Positions 16,709-25,617 of a DNA stretch of 64,000 nucleotides are shown in pieces. The DNA comes from Anaerolineaceae bacterium. GTDB lineage: Bacteria > Chloroflexota > Anaerolineae > Aggregatilineales > Phototrophicaceae. Within the stretch, counting starts at the first letter, position 1; each line of letters begins with the position of its first letter. The notes below the pieces were generated by a model. That model was not told the DNA's origin. It was given only the letters and a program-made list of their open reading frames with translations, and did not search any database. The stretch covers positions 372,001 to 436,000 of the forward strand of contig PABP01000038.1 in assembly GCA_002699585.1 (NCBI GenBank), written 5' to 3'. A program made the translations under genes and the position numbers.

Positions 16709-17800
16709 ATGTTGTTCGATTATCAAGATCGTATGCAAACGCTCATGGCATCGGTCGATGTCGATGCGGTTATTCTTGTACCCGGTGCCAATATGGTGTA
16801 CTACACGGGGCTGCATTTCCATCTGAGCGAGCGGCCCACGTTCGCTGTCATCAGCAAGGATGGCTTGGCGATGATGGTACCCGGGCTGGAACTGGCAAAA
16901 GTCACCGCACGCGATGACCTCAAGGCGAAAAGCTTTGCATGGTCCGACGATGAAGGCTATATGGGCAGCATCAAAGCGACCATAACGGCCCTCGAGCTGG
17001 GCAATAAAAAGGTCGGCGTGGATGGCATGACCATGCGCGTCTTTGAATGGCTGGCGCTGGCCGAGGGGGGCATCAACCTGGGAACGGCCAAAGATGTCAG
17101 CGAAAGTTTGCTCTTACAAAGAGCACACAAGACCCAACCAGAAGTCGAAGCTATGCGCAAAGCCATCAAACTGAGCGAAGCGGCCCTGCGCGATACCATC
17201 GAATTCGCAAAACCGGGCATGACCGAGCTGCAAATCCAGGAAAAGCTGGTGGATGCCCTCAGCGAACACGACAGCGATGCCCATTCCTTTAGCCCAATCG
17301 TACTGACCGGTCCCAACAGTGCCCTGCCACACGGCCTTAGTGGCGAGCGCGTGCTGGGCGAAGACGAGTTCCTGTTGATCGACTTTGGCGGTATGAAAGA
17401 CAGTTACCCGGCAGACATCACGCGGACATTTTGCCTGGGGACGCCCTCCAACAAGATGCGCGAGATCTATGAAACCGTGTTAGCCGCCAATACCGCCGCC
17501 CGCGAAAAGGCCGCTCCGGGGGTGGCTTGCAAAGATGTCGATAAAGCCGCCCGTGATGTCATCGAAGCCGCAGGCTACGGCGAGTATTTCATTCACCGGA
17601 CGGGGCATGGGCTGGGCCTGGAAATCCATGAGTGGCCCAACATCACCAGCATCAACGAGATGCTGCTGGAGCCGGGTATGGTCTTTACGATTGAGCCGGG
17701 GATTTACATTCCAGATTTTGGTGGGGTCCGCATCGAAGACAATGTCGTCATTACGGAAACAGGCAGCGAATCATTGACGTCGTATGCACGCGACCTGTAG
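16709..17800 (+). CDS. M24 family metallopeptidase (Xaa-Pro aminopeptidase/dipeptidase type)
   Basis: A 363-residue protein with a creatinase-like N-terminal domain (residues 1-130) and a pita-bread catalytic domain. The five metal ligands are visible: Asp in LIDFGG, Asp in ADITRTF, His in HRTGHGLG, Glu in FTIEPGIY and Glu in VRIEDNVV. The enzyme removes N-terminal residues next to proline or cleaves X-Pro dipeptides in the cytoplasm. The ATG at 16709 has GGAG 7 nt upstream. The gene is convergent with the response regulator at 17820. Confidence 0.93.
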   Translation: MLFDYQDRMQTLMASVDVDAVILVPGANMVYYTGLHFHLSERPTFAVISKDGLAMMVPGLELAKVTARDDLKAKSFAWSDDEGYMGSIKATITALELGNKKVGVDGMTMRVFEWLALAEGGINLGTAKDVSESLLLQRAHKTQPEVEAMRKAIKLSEAALRDTIEFAKPGMTELQIQEKLVDALSEHDSDAHSFSPIVLTGPNSALPHGLSGERVLGEDEFLLIDFGGMKDSYPADITRTFCLGTPSNKMREIYETVLAANTAAREKAAPGVACKDVDKAARDVIEAAGYGEYFIHRTGHGLGLEIHEWPNITSINEMLLEPGMVFTIEPGIYIPDFGGVRIEDNVVITETGSESLTSYARDL

Positions 17801-17819
17801 TTAGATGCGAAGCATCATC

Positions 17820-18233
17820 CTATGTGGAAGGCAGTGACGCATCATTGCCTTCTGCATGGGTTTTTTGCTGGCTGATGTAATGATCGACCATGGTCAGCAA
17901 GACAAACCGATTGATGGGCTTGGCCAATAAATCGTCGAAGCCCTTTTTGATATAGTCGCCACGTTCATTTTCGGTCGCCCAGGCTGTCAGTGCAATAATT
18001 GGCGTATCGCTAAATTCCGACAGCGAGCGTAGTTTTTCGCAAACCTCAACGCCATCCATACCGGGCATGTTGATGTCCAGCAAGATCAGATCAGGATGCT
18101 CTTGCTGGGCTTTCTCGATGCCACGTAAGCCACTATCTGCACTCAAGAATTCATAGTCGGTTGGCCGTAAGATGACTTTGACCAGACGCATATTCATGGC
18201 ATTATCTTCAATGTACAGAATTTTACCGGGCAT
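17820..18233 (-). CDS. Single-domain response regulator (CheY/DivK-like)
   Basis: A 137-residue protein consisting of one receiver domain. It has acidic Glu9-Asp10, phosphoacceptor Asp53 (LLDINMPGMDG), a Thr in ALTAWA and Lys in LAKPIN. There is no output domain, so it works by protein contact or as a phosphate relay. It starts 56 nt downstream of the putative selenoprotein gene on the same strand and may be co-transcribed with it. Confidence 0.92.
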   Translation of the reverse strand: MPGKILYIEDNAMNMRLVKVILRPTDYEFLSADSGLRGIEKAQQEHPDLILLDINMPGMDGVEVCEKLRSLSEFSDTPIIALTAWATENERGDYIKKGFDDLLAKPINRFVLLTMVDHYISQQKTHAEGNDASLPST

Positions 18234-18289
18234 GACTATTACCTAACAATCCACATGACAAACCCTCGGCAAACGCATAGGGTTATATA

Positions 18290-18811
18290 TTACCTATTAT
18301 CAGCCAGATACCCAAACAATGCATCCAGCAGTTCGGCTTCCTGTAGCGGCCCAAACCAACGCCTGATTTCAGTACCATCCGGTGCCAGGAACAAATATTG
18401 TGACCGCTGCACAAGATTGTACTGCTCACGCAGGGCCAGCGTATCGTCATCGTCGACATCCAGCCGTATGAAGGTGATTTCTTCACCGAAGTCAGATTCT
18501 AACCCATTCACGATGGGTTCATTGTGCCGTCAGGTTGATCACCAGCTTGCATAAGAGTATAGGAATTGAGGACGCACATCCACCACATCAGCGGTGGCCG
18601 ATGGGGCAACCGTTGGCGAAGCGACTGTTAAGGTGGCCGCCGTCGTCAATGACGACTCGGTGGGTTGTTCAGTCGGCAAAGCGGTTGTGGGCGAAAGCGG
18701 AATAGGAGATGCAGTCATCGTGGCAGATACCGTCATGTTGGCGGGGCCACAAGCGCTCAAACCCAACAGGCCTATACAAACCATCCCCACTATTTTTAGT
18801 AGCCTAACCAT
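18290..18811 (-). CDS. Putative selenoprotein: lipoprotein-anchored thioredoxin-like protein with a UxxU active site
   Basis: One frame runs from ATG 18811 (TTG 18817 is the alternative) to the stop at 18290, 173 residues, if two in-frame UGA codons at 18539-18541 and 18530-18532 are decoded. The order is a signal peptide with lipobox (LLGLSAC), a Thr/Pro/Ser linker, then a thioredoxin-like domain: PQFLYSYASW-UGA-S-T-UGA-R, followed by NGLESDFGEEITFIRLDVD, a second strand-helix pair (SQYLFLAPDGTEI) and a C-terminal helix. In thioredoxins the residues after SW are CxxC, so both UGAs sit on the redox cysteines (positions 91 and 94). A SECIS-like hairpin follows. Other genes here use UGA as stop, so codon reassignment is unlikely. 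Conventional annotation would give two broken fragments. SelA/B/C/D are not in the window; decoding is inferred. The usual cis-proline position reads Ser/Gln, unusual for the fold. Confidence 0.75.
18501..18519 (-). promoter_or_regulatory. Candidate bacterial SECIS hairpin
   Basis: On the minus-strand mRNA, AACCCAT and AUGGGUU form a perfect 7-bp stem with loop CGUGA. The loop starts 17 nt after the second UGA and 26 nt after the first, both within the 16-37 nt window of the published bacterial SECIS model. The loop has a G among its first two bases, as that model requires. One element could therefore serve both codons. Confidence 0.65.
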
Positions 18812-19011
18812 TCGCAACCAATCTCACTTCCTACTGAGACACCAGAATAGCATATTTTGATGGCTAACAAACATAATTATTTCCAATCCAGCTTGTTTAA
18901 CGTGGTGCCATTGAAAAGTGGACGGGTTTGCAGGAGCAAGATAAGCTATTGAGATAGGCTGGAAATTCAGTCATTTTATTCTGTTTAATAATCACTTCAA
19001 GTGAGGCTATC

Positions 19012-19929
19012 GTGGTTGAATTCAAAAAAGTAGCTTTTGGCGGATGGCCCAATTGTTACCAACTTAGCAATGGTAAAGTCGAGCTGGTCATCACCAGCGA
19101 TGTCGGCCCGCGCCTGATTCACTTTGGTTTTGTGGGCGGCCCCAATCAATTTTGCGAAGTCGAGGACTTGATCGGCAAGACAGGCGGCGATGAATGGCGT
19201 ATCTACGGTGGGCATCGCTTCTGGTATTCACCGGAAGACCAGGTACGGACTTATTACCCGGATAACAGCCCAATCACGGTTGAAGACAAAGGCGACTTCA
19301 TCCAGGTGACGCAGCCCGTCGAGCCAACAACCGGCTTACAGAAGCAAATCGACATTCGCATGGACGCAGCAGAAGCCCAAGTCACCGTCACACATCGGCT
19401 GATTAATACGGGCCTGTTCGCACTAGAAACGGGTCCCTGGGCGCTGAGTGTGATGGCAACGGGCGGCGTGGCTATTCTGCCGCTGCCACCGCGCGGCACG
19501 CATCCAGAAGATTTGCAGCCCGTCAACACGCTGGTTCAATGGGCATATAACGACCTGAGCGACCCGCGTTGGACCTGGGGTAAAAAGTTCATTATGCTGC
19601 GCCAGGATGTCAACGGTGCACCGCAGAAGATCGGGGCCAGCACGACCGAGCACTGGATCGCATATGTCAATGATGGCACCATGTTCGTCAAGCAATACCC
19701 CAAGCATGAGAATGCGACCTACCCCGACTTCGGCAGCCAGATCGAACTTTACTCCTGCGACTTTATGCTGGAACTAGAAACTCTGGCTCCTATCGGTCTG
19801 ATTGAACCGGGCGCAACAGCGGAGCATACTGAGGTATGGAACCTGTTCGCAGATGTCCCGGCGGTTGATAGTGAAGCCGACATCGAAGCCCACGTTCTGC
19901 CACTCATTAAACCAATTGTATCCGCGTAA
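19012..19929 (+). CDS. DUF4380/mutarotase-like protein
   Basis: A 305-residue protein from GTG 19012 (GTGAGG upstream). The sequence has the beta-sandwich texture of galactose-mutarotase-like proteins: ELVITSDVGPRLIHFGF, GGHRFWYSPED, VTVTHRLINTG and ALSVMATGG. These match the DUF4380-type family found beside sugar metabolism genes. There is no signal peptide. Substrate and activity are unknown; a role in sugar or sugar-acid handling is plausible given the pentose-acid genes at 21-26 kb but not shown. Confidence 0.7.
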   Translation: MVEFKKVAFGGWPNCYQLSNGKVELVITSDVGPRLIHFGFVGGPNQFCEVEDLIGKTGGDEWRIYGGHRFWYSPEDQVRTYYPDNSPITVEDKGDFIQVTQPVEPTTGLQKQIDIRMDAAEAQVTVTHRLINTGLFALETGPWALSVMATGGVAILPLPPRGTHPEDLQPVNTLVQWAYNDLSDPRWTWGKKFIMLRQDVNGAPQKIGASTTEHWIAYVNDGTMFVKQYPKHENATYPDFGSQIELYSCDFMLELETLAPIGLIEPGATAEHTEVWNLFADVPAVDSEADIEAHVLPLIKPIVSA

Positions 19930-19938
19930 AAAAGCCAA

Positions 19939-19968
19939 CAGCCAGACCATTACAGTCTGGCTGTTTTT
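19939..19968 (+). terminator. Rho-independent terminator after the mutarotase-like gene
   Basis: CAGCCAGAC and GTCTGGCTG form a 9-bp perfect stem around a 7-nt loop, followed by five T. Confidence 0.9.
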
Positions 19969-19988
19969 CTATCGTTCCCCGTGTTGAG

Positions 19989-21203
19989 CTAGGTCACAAA
20001 GTCACGACCGCGCTGATGCCGCTGCCAACTACCCTCTTTGAGAATGTCGCGGATGGTATGGAGCGTGTGCTCAATTTCCTCATCGCTGTTATAAAAATGC
20101 GGCGCGATGCGGATGCCTGCCCCCTGACGATAGTCGATGATGATGCCACGCTCGATCAATTCCCGCGAGACTTCATAGGCGTTTGGCGGCGCAACAGTCA
20201 CCGTTCCGGCGCGGGTGGCATCGTCACGCGGGGACACGACCTCATAGCCGAGTTCGTCAGCCAGGTCTATCAGGCGGCGCGTCTGGCGCATGGACTTGGC
20301 ACGAATGGCCTCAACACCGATTTGATTGAGCACGTCCACACCGGGCTGAATGGCATACAGCGAGGCAATTCCGGGCGTACCGTTCATCAGGCGATAGGCA
20401 TCCTCACGCAGCTCAAAATGCTCTATATCGAAGGCGAAAGGCTGCTTATGGGCAAACCAGCCCGTGACCTGCGGTTGCAGCGTCGGCAGCAGATCCGGGC
20501 GCACATACATGAACACGCCGCCAGGTCCGCCACACATCCACTTGAGCGTGCCGCCAATGTAAAAATCGACATTCATCGCGCTGACATCCACCGGAATGAT
20601 GCCGATGCTGTGGTAGCCATTGAGCAAAACCTGCGCACCAACGCTGTGGGCTTTATCCACAATGGCCTGGGCGGGCATGATATAGGCGCTCTTGAACAGC
20701 ACATGCGAAATGCTCACCAGACGGGTATTTTCGTCGATGGCCGCCAGCAGTTCGTCGGTATCAATAGTGATGCCATCCGACGATTTGACCATATGGACCT
20801 GCATGTGGTCCGGCAGCCATTGGCGCAGCACATACACATCTGAAGGAAAGTCCATATCGGTGATGACGACCTTGTTACGGCGAGTATCACTGAAATCAAG
20901 CGCACTAAACAAAATGCTATTGGCGATGCTAGCGTTCTGGTGTACCAGGACGCTACCCGCAGGCGCACCCATCAAGGGTGCAATTTTGTCGCCCACAGCG
21001 GCGTTGAGGTCCCACCACGTCGGATTATCGCCAAGCGGTTTGCCCCAGGCGCTGACGCCCAGCGTGGACCAGGTATCGGCATACGCGGCGAGATCGTCAT
21101 ATACTGCGCGGGGCATCGCACCCAGGCTGTTGCTGATGAGATAAGTACATTTTTCTAAAATGGGGAATTCACTGCGCCAGGTCAACAGCGGGTCAGTCGT
21201 CAT
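19989..21203 (-). CDS. Kynureninase-like class V aminotransferase-fold PLP enzyme
   Basis: A 404-residue protein with the class V PLP fold. The PLP lysine is Lys221 in GGTLKWMCGGPGG, and the His-Ser pair appears in LLNGYHSIG. The Lys-Trp then Gly-rich motif is like kynureninases and related lyases. The aspartate that normally pairs with the PLP nitrogen (D in DGYHS) appears as Asn196, an unusual substitution. Substrate is unknown; no tryptophan-degradation gene is adjacent. The gene stands alone on the minus strand. Confidence 0.8.
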   Translation of the reverse strand: MTTDPLLTWRSEFPILEKCTYLISNSLGAMPRAVYDDLAAYADTWSTLGVSAWGKPLGDNPTWWDLNAAVGDKIAPLMGAPAGSVLVHQNASIANSILFSALDFSDTRRNKVVITDMDFPSDVYVLRQWLPDHMQVHMVKSSDGITIDTDELLAAIDENTRLVSISHVLFKSAYIMPAQAIVDKAHSVGAQVLLNGYHSIGIIPVDVSAMNVDFYIGGTLKWMCGGPGGVFMYVRPDLLPTLQPQVTGWFAHKQPFAFDIEHFELREDAYRLMNGTPGIASLYAIQPGVDVLNQIGVEAIRAKSMRQTRRLIDLADELGYEVVSPRDDATRAGTVTVAPPNAYEVSRELIERGIIIDYRQGAGIRIAPHFYNSDEEIEHTLHTIRDILKEGSWQRHQRGRDFVT

Positions 21204-21322
21204 CGAGCGTTCTCCAATCGGTGGTTTGTGGGTCAGTCCGGTATATTGACTTTATACCACAGGCAGGGTAAGACTTCCGACAGGGTTTCATACCACTAGC
21301 CATACCACAGCCAGGGAGCTAC

Positions 21323-22489
21323 ATGGCCATCACTGCTGCCACCTTTAAACGCGACCGCTTCACCTGGGTCGTTTATGTCTTACTCGGTTTCTTCGCCCTG
21401 ATTCAGTCCTCGCTCGGACCCATCATGCCCTACCTGCGGGAAGAACTCGACCTGTCGTATACAGTCGGGGGGATGCATGTGAGCGCCTTCGCCATCGGCA
21501 TGGTTATCGCCAGCCTAACCGCCGCCCGACTCACCGCTAAATGGGGCCGCCGACTCTTATTCTGGGGTGGCGCGTTGGGGATGGTCGCAGGCGGGGCGTT
21601 CATCTCGATTGGGTTAATCGCGCCCGTGACCATTTTCGGGGCCTTTTTAATGGGCTACCTGGGGTCATACCTCATTGTCACCATCCAGGCGGTACTGTCG
21701 GACTGGCATGGCATCTTCCGCGCGACAGCCTTGACAGAAGCCAACATCATGGCCAGCATTCTGGCGGCGATTTCCCCGGTCATCGTCGCCTTTGGTGCGA
21801 CTACACCCCTTACATGGCGGCTCATCTATATCATAGCGGGGCTGTTCTGGGTGATGCTGTACATCACACAACGCAGCGTCCCTATTCCGCGCTCAAAACA
21901 GACGCAACCTGAAAACAAAGAAGAAAGCGGGCATCTGCCGCGCATCTTCTGGCTGGTGTGGTTGGTGCTGTCGATTGGTGTAGCCATTGAGTGGAGTATG
22001 ATCGCCTGGACAGCCGATTATCTGACGACAGCGGCCAATGTCACCACGGAGAGCGCATCGGCGATGGTCGGTATTGTGCTGGGGGCGATGGTCGTCGGGC
22101 GCGTAATTGCCAGCGCCCTGACGCGCAAATTCAGCAGCCGCGTATTGATGTGGCTGGCCATCGCCACAATGGGTATCGGCTTCCCGCTGCTCATCAGCCA
22201 AATCAGCGAGGCCACGACGGTCATCGGCCTGTTTTTGTGCGGAACAGGCATCGCCAACATGTTCCCATTGGGTTTAGCGATTGCCTCCGACATCGGTTCG
22301 GAATTCCCGGACCTGGCCAGCAGCCGGATTTCATTAGCGGCTGGATTGGCTATTTTGCTCGCGCCGCAGTTGCTTGGCTCATTAGCCGACCAGATCGGGA
22401 TTACAGCTGCTTATGGCTACATCGGCCTGTTGTGGGTGCTATTTGCCGCCACCTATGCCTTCGCGTTCGTGCTCAATCGCCCGCGCTAG
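21323..22489 (+). CDS. Major facilitator superfamily transporter
   Basis: A 388-residue protein with about 12 hydrophobic helices split by a central polar loop (residues 190-205, [14 protein letters not shown]). The MFS loop 2-3 signature appears in degenerate form as [15 protein letters not shown]. The family moves small solutes with proton or ion coupling. Its substrate is not evident. The 3' end overlaps the convergent dehydratase gene by 17 bp, and the neighbouring sugar-acid enzymes make a sugar or sugar-acid carrier plausible. Confidence 0.88.
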   Translation: MAITAATFKRDRFTWVVYVLLGFFALIQSSLGPIMPYLREELDLSYTVGGMHVSAFAIGMVIASLTAARLTAKWGRRLLFWGGALGMVAGGAFISIGLIAPVTIFGAFLMGYLGSYLIVTIQAVLSDWHGIFRATALTEANIMASILAAISPVIVAFGATTPLTWRLIYIIAGLFWVMLYITQRSVPIPRSKQTQPENKEESGHLPRIFWLVWLVLSIGVAIEWSMIAWTADYLTTAANVTTESASAMVGIVLGAMVVGRVIASALTRKFSSRVLMWLAIATMGIGFPLLISQISEATTVIGLFLCGTGIANMFPLGLAIASDIGSEFPDLASSRISLAAGLAILLAPQLLGSLADQIGITAAYGYIGLLWVLFAATYAFAFVLNRPR

Positions 22490-24482
22490 AGGCCCTATCG
22501 CGCTCGGCGAGCACCTGCATACCGGCGTCCAGGGCCGCGATGATCTTATCCACATCGTAGACACTGCCGTTCCAGACGCCGCCGCTGGCCGCCTGTAGGG
22601 CTGCCCATAGGCGCGTATCATCAGGCAGCTTGGCATTGGGCCGCATATCAGGATGTAGGGGCCGCTGCGCCAATAAGCGTTCCGCTGCTTCCGGTGATAG
22701 ATCAGCGTCAGCGGTCCCAACCAGGTTAATCGTGCCTGTAAGCTGGTTGCGGTCGATTATGATCTCGATGCGGTCACCATCCCGCAGGCGACCAATCGGC
22801 CCACCCGCCAGCCCTTCCGGGCCAATATGCCCGACACACGCCCCAGTCGACACACCGGAAAAACGGGCATCGGTCAGGATGGGTACATGCTTGCCCCAGG
22901 GAATGAACTTGAGCGCTGACGTGAGCTGATAAGTTTCTTCCATACCCGTGCCGCTAGGGCCAACACCTGCCAGTACCAGCACATCGCCTTGTTTTAGCGG
23001 TCGCTCTGACTGGCCTTTGATGGCCAGAATGGCGTCATGCTCGCTGGTGAAGACGCGCACCGGGCCAATGTGACGGTAGACGTTATCGTCATCAACCACA
23101 CTGGGATCAATCGAAGTCGCTTTGATGACTGAGCCTTGCGGCGCAATATTGCCCACCGGGAAAACCAGCGTACTGGTCAAACCCGCTTCACGGGCACGGT
23201 CCGCGCCCATGATGACGTCTTCCGGGTTGATGCCTTCGTCGGCCTGCAACCGCTCACGGGCGATGCGGCGACGGTCGCTGTGCTGCCACCAGTCGAGCAC
23301 CTCACCCAGCGGAACACCCGCAACGGTCATCACATCCAGGTGCAGCAAGCCCATATCGCGCAGATGCAGCATGACTTCCGGCACGCCCCCGGCCATAAAC
23401 ACCTGCACCGTCGGATGATTGCGCGGACCATTGGGCAAGGCATCGACCAGACGCGGCGTCATGCGGTTGATGCGGCTCCAGTCATCCACAGTGGGAACAC
23501 GTAAACCCGCTGCATGGGCAATCGCCGGGATATGCAGCAGCAAGTTGGTCGAGCCGCCGAAGGCCGCATGCAGCAGCATGGCATTTTCGATGGCTTTGTC
23601 GGTGAGAATATCGCTCAGGCGGACGTTGTCTGCTTTCAGGTTAAGCAGTGCCGCTGCGCTGCTGGTCGCCATATCGTACCAGACAGGTTCACCAGAGGGC
23701 GCCAGAGCACTGTGTGGCAGTGCGATGCCCAAGGCCTCAGCAACGACCTGAGCCGTCGCCGCTGTCCCCAGGAATTGGCAGCCACCACCGGATGAGCCAC
23801 AGGCTTTGCAGCCCATATCCGCAGCGTATTCCAGGCTAATCATGTCATGGGCGAAACGTGCACCAATGGTCTGGACTTTGCCTGCATCTTCGGCGTCGGG
23901 CGTAGGCAGCGTGACCCCACCGGGAACGATAATGCCGGGAATGTCACGGATGCCAGCCAGCGCGATCATGGTCGCGGGGAGGCCCTTGTCACAGGTGGCG
24001 ATGCCCATGACACCATCGCGGGTTGGCAGCGAACGAATCAGGCGGCGCATGGTGATAGCGGCATCATTGCGATACGGCAGGCTGTCCATCATGCCGGTTG
24101 TGCCCTGGCTACGCCCATCACAGGGATCACTGCAATACACAGCGAAGGGAATCACATTGTTCGCTCGCAACGTTTCCGCAGCTTGACGCACCAACAAGCC
24201 GATTTCCCAATGGCCCGTGTGGTAACCAAGCGCTACCGCTTCCCCATCTTCGCTCCTGAAGCCGCCTTGTGTACTGACGATGACATACTGGTCACGGTTG
24301 ACTGTTTCAGGATGCCAGCCCATCGCCACATTCTGCGTCATCGCGAATAGATTGCCGCTAGGTTCATTCAACAGCATATCTTCCGTCAGCGGCAGTTGGC
24401 CATCAACAGCTTCGCCATGAGTACGCGTATCACGGATGGCATCGCCGTTACCAAGGAGGGTATTCAAATCAGCATTGGGCAT
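22473..24482 (-). CDS. Dihydroxy-acid dehydratase family, YjhG/YagF-type (D-xylonate dehydratase-like)
   Basis: A 669-residue protein from ATG 24482 (a GTG 15 nt upstream is the alternative). The length and motifs fit the YjhG/YagF branch of the IlvD/Edd superfamily: [23 protein letters not shown] and [17 protein letters not shown], which carry the iron-sulfur cluster cysteines. YjhG enzymes dehydrate D-xylonate to 2-keto-3-deoxy-D-xylonate in the cytoplasm. The downstream-acting FAH-family dehydratase encoded at 25618 makes the pathway context coherent. Confidence 0.85.
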   Translation of the reverse strand: MPNADLNTLLGNGDAIRDTRTHGEAVDGQLPLTEDMLLNEPSGNLFAMTQNVAMGWHPETVNRDQYVIVSTQGGFRSEDGEAVALGYHTGHWEIGLLVRQAAETLRANNVIPFAVYCSDPCDGRSQGTTGMMDSLPYRNDAAITMRRLIRSLPTRDGVMGIATCDKGLPATMIALAGIRDIPGIIVPGGVTLPTPDAEDAGKVQTIGARFAHDMISLEYAADMGCKACGSSGGGCQFLGTAATAQVVAEALGIALPHSALAPSGEPVWYDMATSSAAALLNLKADNVRLSDILTDKAIENAMLLHAAFGGSTNLLLHIPAIAHAAGLRVPTVDDWSRINRMTPRLVDALPNGPRNHPTVQVFMAGGVPEVMLHLRDMGLLHLDVMTVAGVPLGEVLDWWQHSDRRRIARERLQADEGINPEDVIMGADRAREAGLTSTLVFPVGNIAPQGSVIKATSIDPSVVDDDNVYRHIGPVRVFTSEHDAILAIKGQSERPLKQGDVLVLAGVGPSGTGMEETYQLTSALKFIPWGKHVPILTDARFSGVSTGACVGHIGPEGLAGGPIGRLRDGDRIEIIIDRNQLTGTINLVGTADADLSPEAAERLLAQRPLHPDMRPNAKLPDDTRLWAALQAASGGVWNGSVYDVDKIIAALDAGMQVLAERDRASSAGD

Positions 24483-24565
24483 ATGGCACGTCCCCACTTT
24501 TTAACAAACATTATCAACAAAAAAGCCTGAGTGACACTATCATCACCCAAGCCGTGATTCTCTCG

Positions 24566-25372
24566 TTATATCACACTTACGGGATTGGTAAGCTGGCCGA
24601 TGCCTTCAACTTCGCAGGTGACGGTATCGCCATCTGTCAGGAAGATAGGCGGATCGCGGAAGACGCCAACGCCATCAGGCGTTCCTGTCAGGATGACATC
24701 ACCGGGAAGCAACGTAAAGGCCTTTGAGCAGAACGAAATCAGGTGACGAACGCCAAAAATCATTTCCGCAGTAGTGCTATCTTGCAGCACAGTGCCGTTG
24801 AGCGTCGTGCTCAATTTCAGATCTTGCGGATCCTTCACTTCGTCAGCGGTCAGGATGCACGGCCCCATCGGGCAGAAGGTATCCAGGCTTTTGCCACGCA
24901 CCCACTGCTTGTCACCGAATTGCAGGTCACGGGCGCTGACATCATTCGCAACGGTGTAGCCGAAGACATAATCGAGCGCGTCTTCTTCGCTGACGTTGCG
25001 GGCTTCTTTGCCAATGACCACAGCCAGCTCAACTTCATAATCCGCTTGCTGCGTCAGGGCTTGGGCATATTCGATGGTATCGCCATTGCCGATGATGCTC
25101 GTGGTGAACTTGGTAAACAGAATCGGGCGCTCTGGGGGTGCGACGTTCTGTTCGCGGCAGTGGTCCATGTAATTCTGGCCGACTGCAACAATTTTTGAGG
25201 GGCTTGCTATCGGGGCCAGCACCTTGACGGAATCCAGGGACACACTCGCCCCACCCGTCACTGCCTGCCCTGCCAGGATGTCTTCCCAGCTCAGGTTGGT
25301 CTTCTGGATAGAATCACCGTCCTGAATGCCGTAAAAAATGCCATCACTATCTTGGAACCGTACCCATTTCAT
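24566..25372 (-). CDS. Fumarylacetoacetate hydrolase family protein (acylpyruvase/ring-cleavage hydrolase type)
   Basis: A 268-residue protein from ATG 25372, which has AGGA 9 nt upstream; an upstream start would add eight residues. FAH-fold signatures are VGQNYMDHCRE, the metal site in EVELAVVIGKEARN with ANDVSARDLQ, and the closing GDVILTGTPDGVG. Family members cleave or hydrate 2-keto acids with Mg or Mn. The small size matches the acylpyruvase and 2-hydroxyhepta-2,4-diene-1,7-dioate isomerase group. It sits between the dehydratase and the other FAH gene, so a sugar-acid substrate is plausible. Confidence 0.85.
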   Translation of the reverse strand: MKWVRFQDSDGIFYGIQDGDSIQKTNLSWEDILAGQAVTGGASVSLDSVKVLAPIASPSKIVAVGQNYMDHCREQNVAPPERPILFTKFTTSIIGNGDTIEYAQALTQQADYEVELAVVIGKEARNVSEEDALDYVFGYTVANDVSARDLQFGDKQWVRGKSLDTFCPMGPCILTADEVKDPQDLKLSTTLNGTVLQDSTTAEMIFGVRHLISFCSKAFTLLPGDVILTGTPDGVGVFRDPPIFLTDGDTVTCEVEGIGQLTNPVSVI

Positions 25373-25521
25373 CAGAGTTATCCTCATTAGTTGCAAAATA
25401 TAAAATACCTATGCGCTGTGCATAGCAAACATTCCGCCGCACAGTATAACATCCGATAAGGCGTTTGACGGCCTGGTTATAACACCATATCGGGCCAGTC
25501 GGAGCCGAACAGTCCGATTGA

Positions 25522-25550
25522 TTGCGACAACAAACCGTAGCCCGTACAAT
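25522..25550 (+). promoter_or_regulatory. Sigma-70-type promoter for the FAH-family gene at 25618
   Basis: TTGCGA (25522-25527), a 17-nt spacer and TACAAT (25545-25550), 67 nt before the ATG. The boxes are identical to those of the kinase-like gene's promoter. Confidence 0.6.
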
Positions 25551-25617
25551 AAACTGCAACCAGAAACGACCTTTCGTTTCAGGTTTTCATCCAATTATGC
25601 CATCATGAGAAAAGATA

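Noticed and set aside
18511-18541. Reading the thioredoxin-like gene as a frameshifted or nonsense pseudogene
   Set aside because: The frame is the same on both sides, both stops are UGA at the two cysteine sites, and a SECIS-like hairpin follows; random decay would not give this pattern.
18530-18541. UGA reassigned as a sense codon in this organism
   Set aside because: Other intact genes end in UGA at the expected place, for example the FAH gene ending at 26469 and the cheW gene ending at 43006 with an ATGA overlap.
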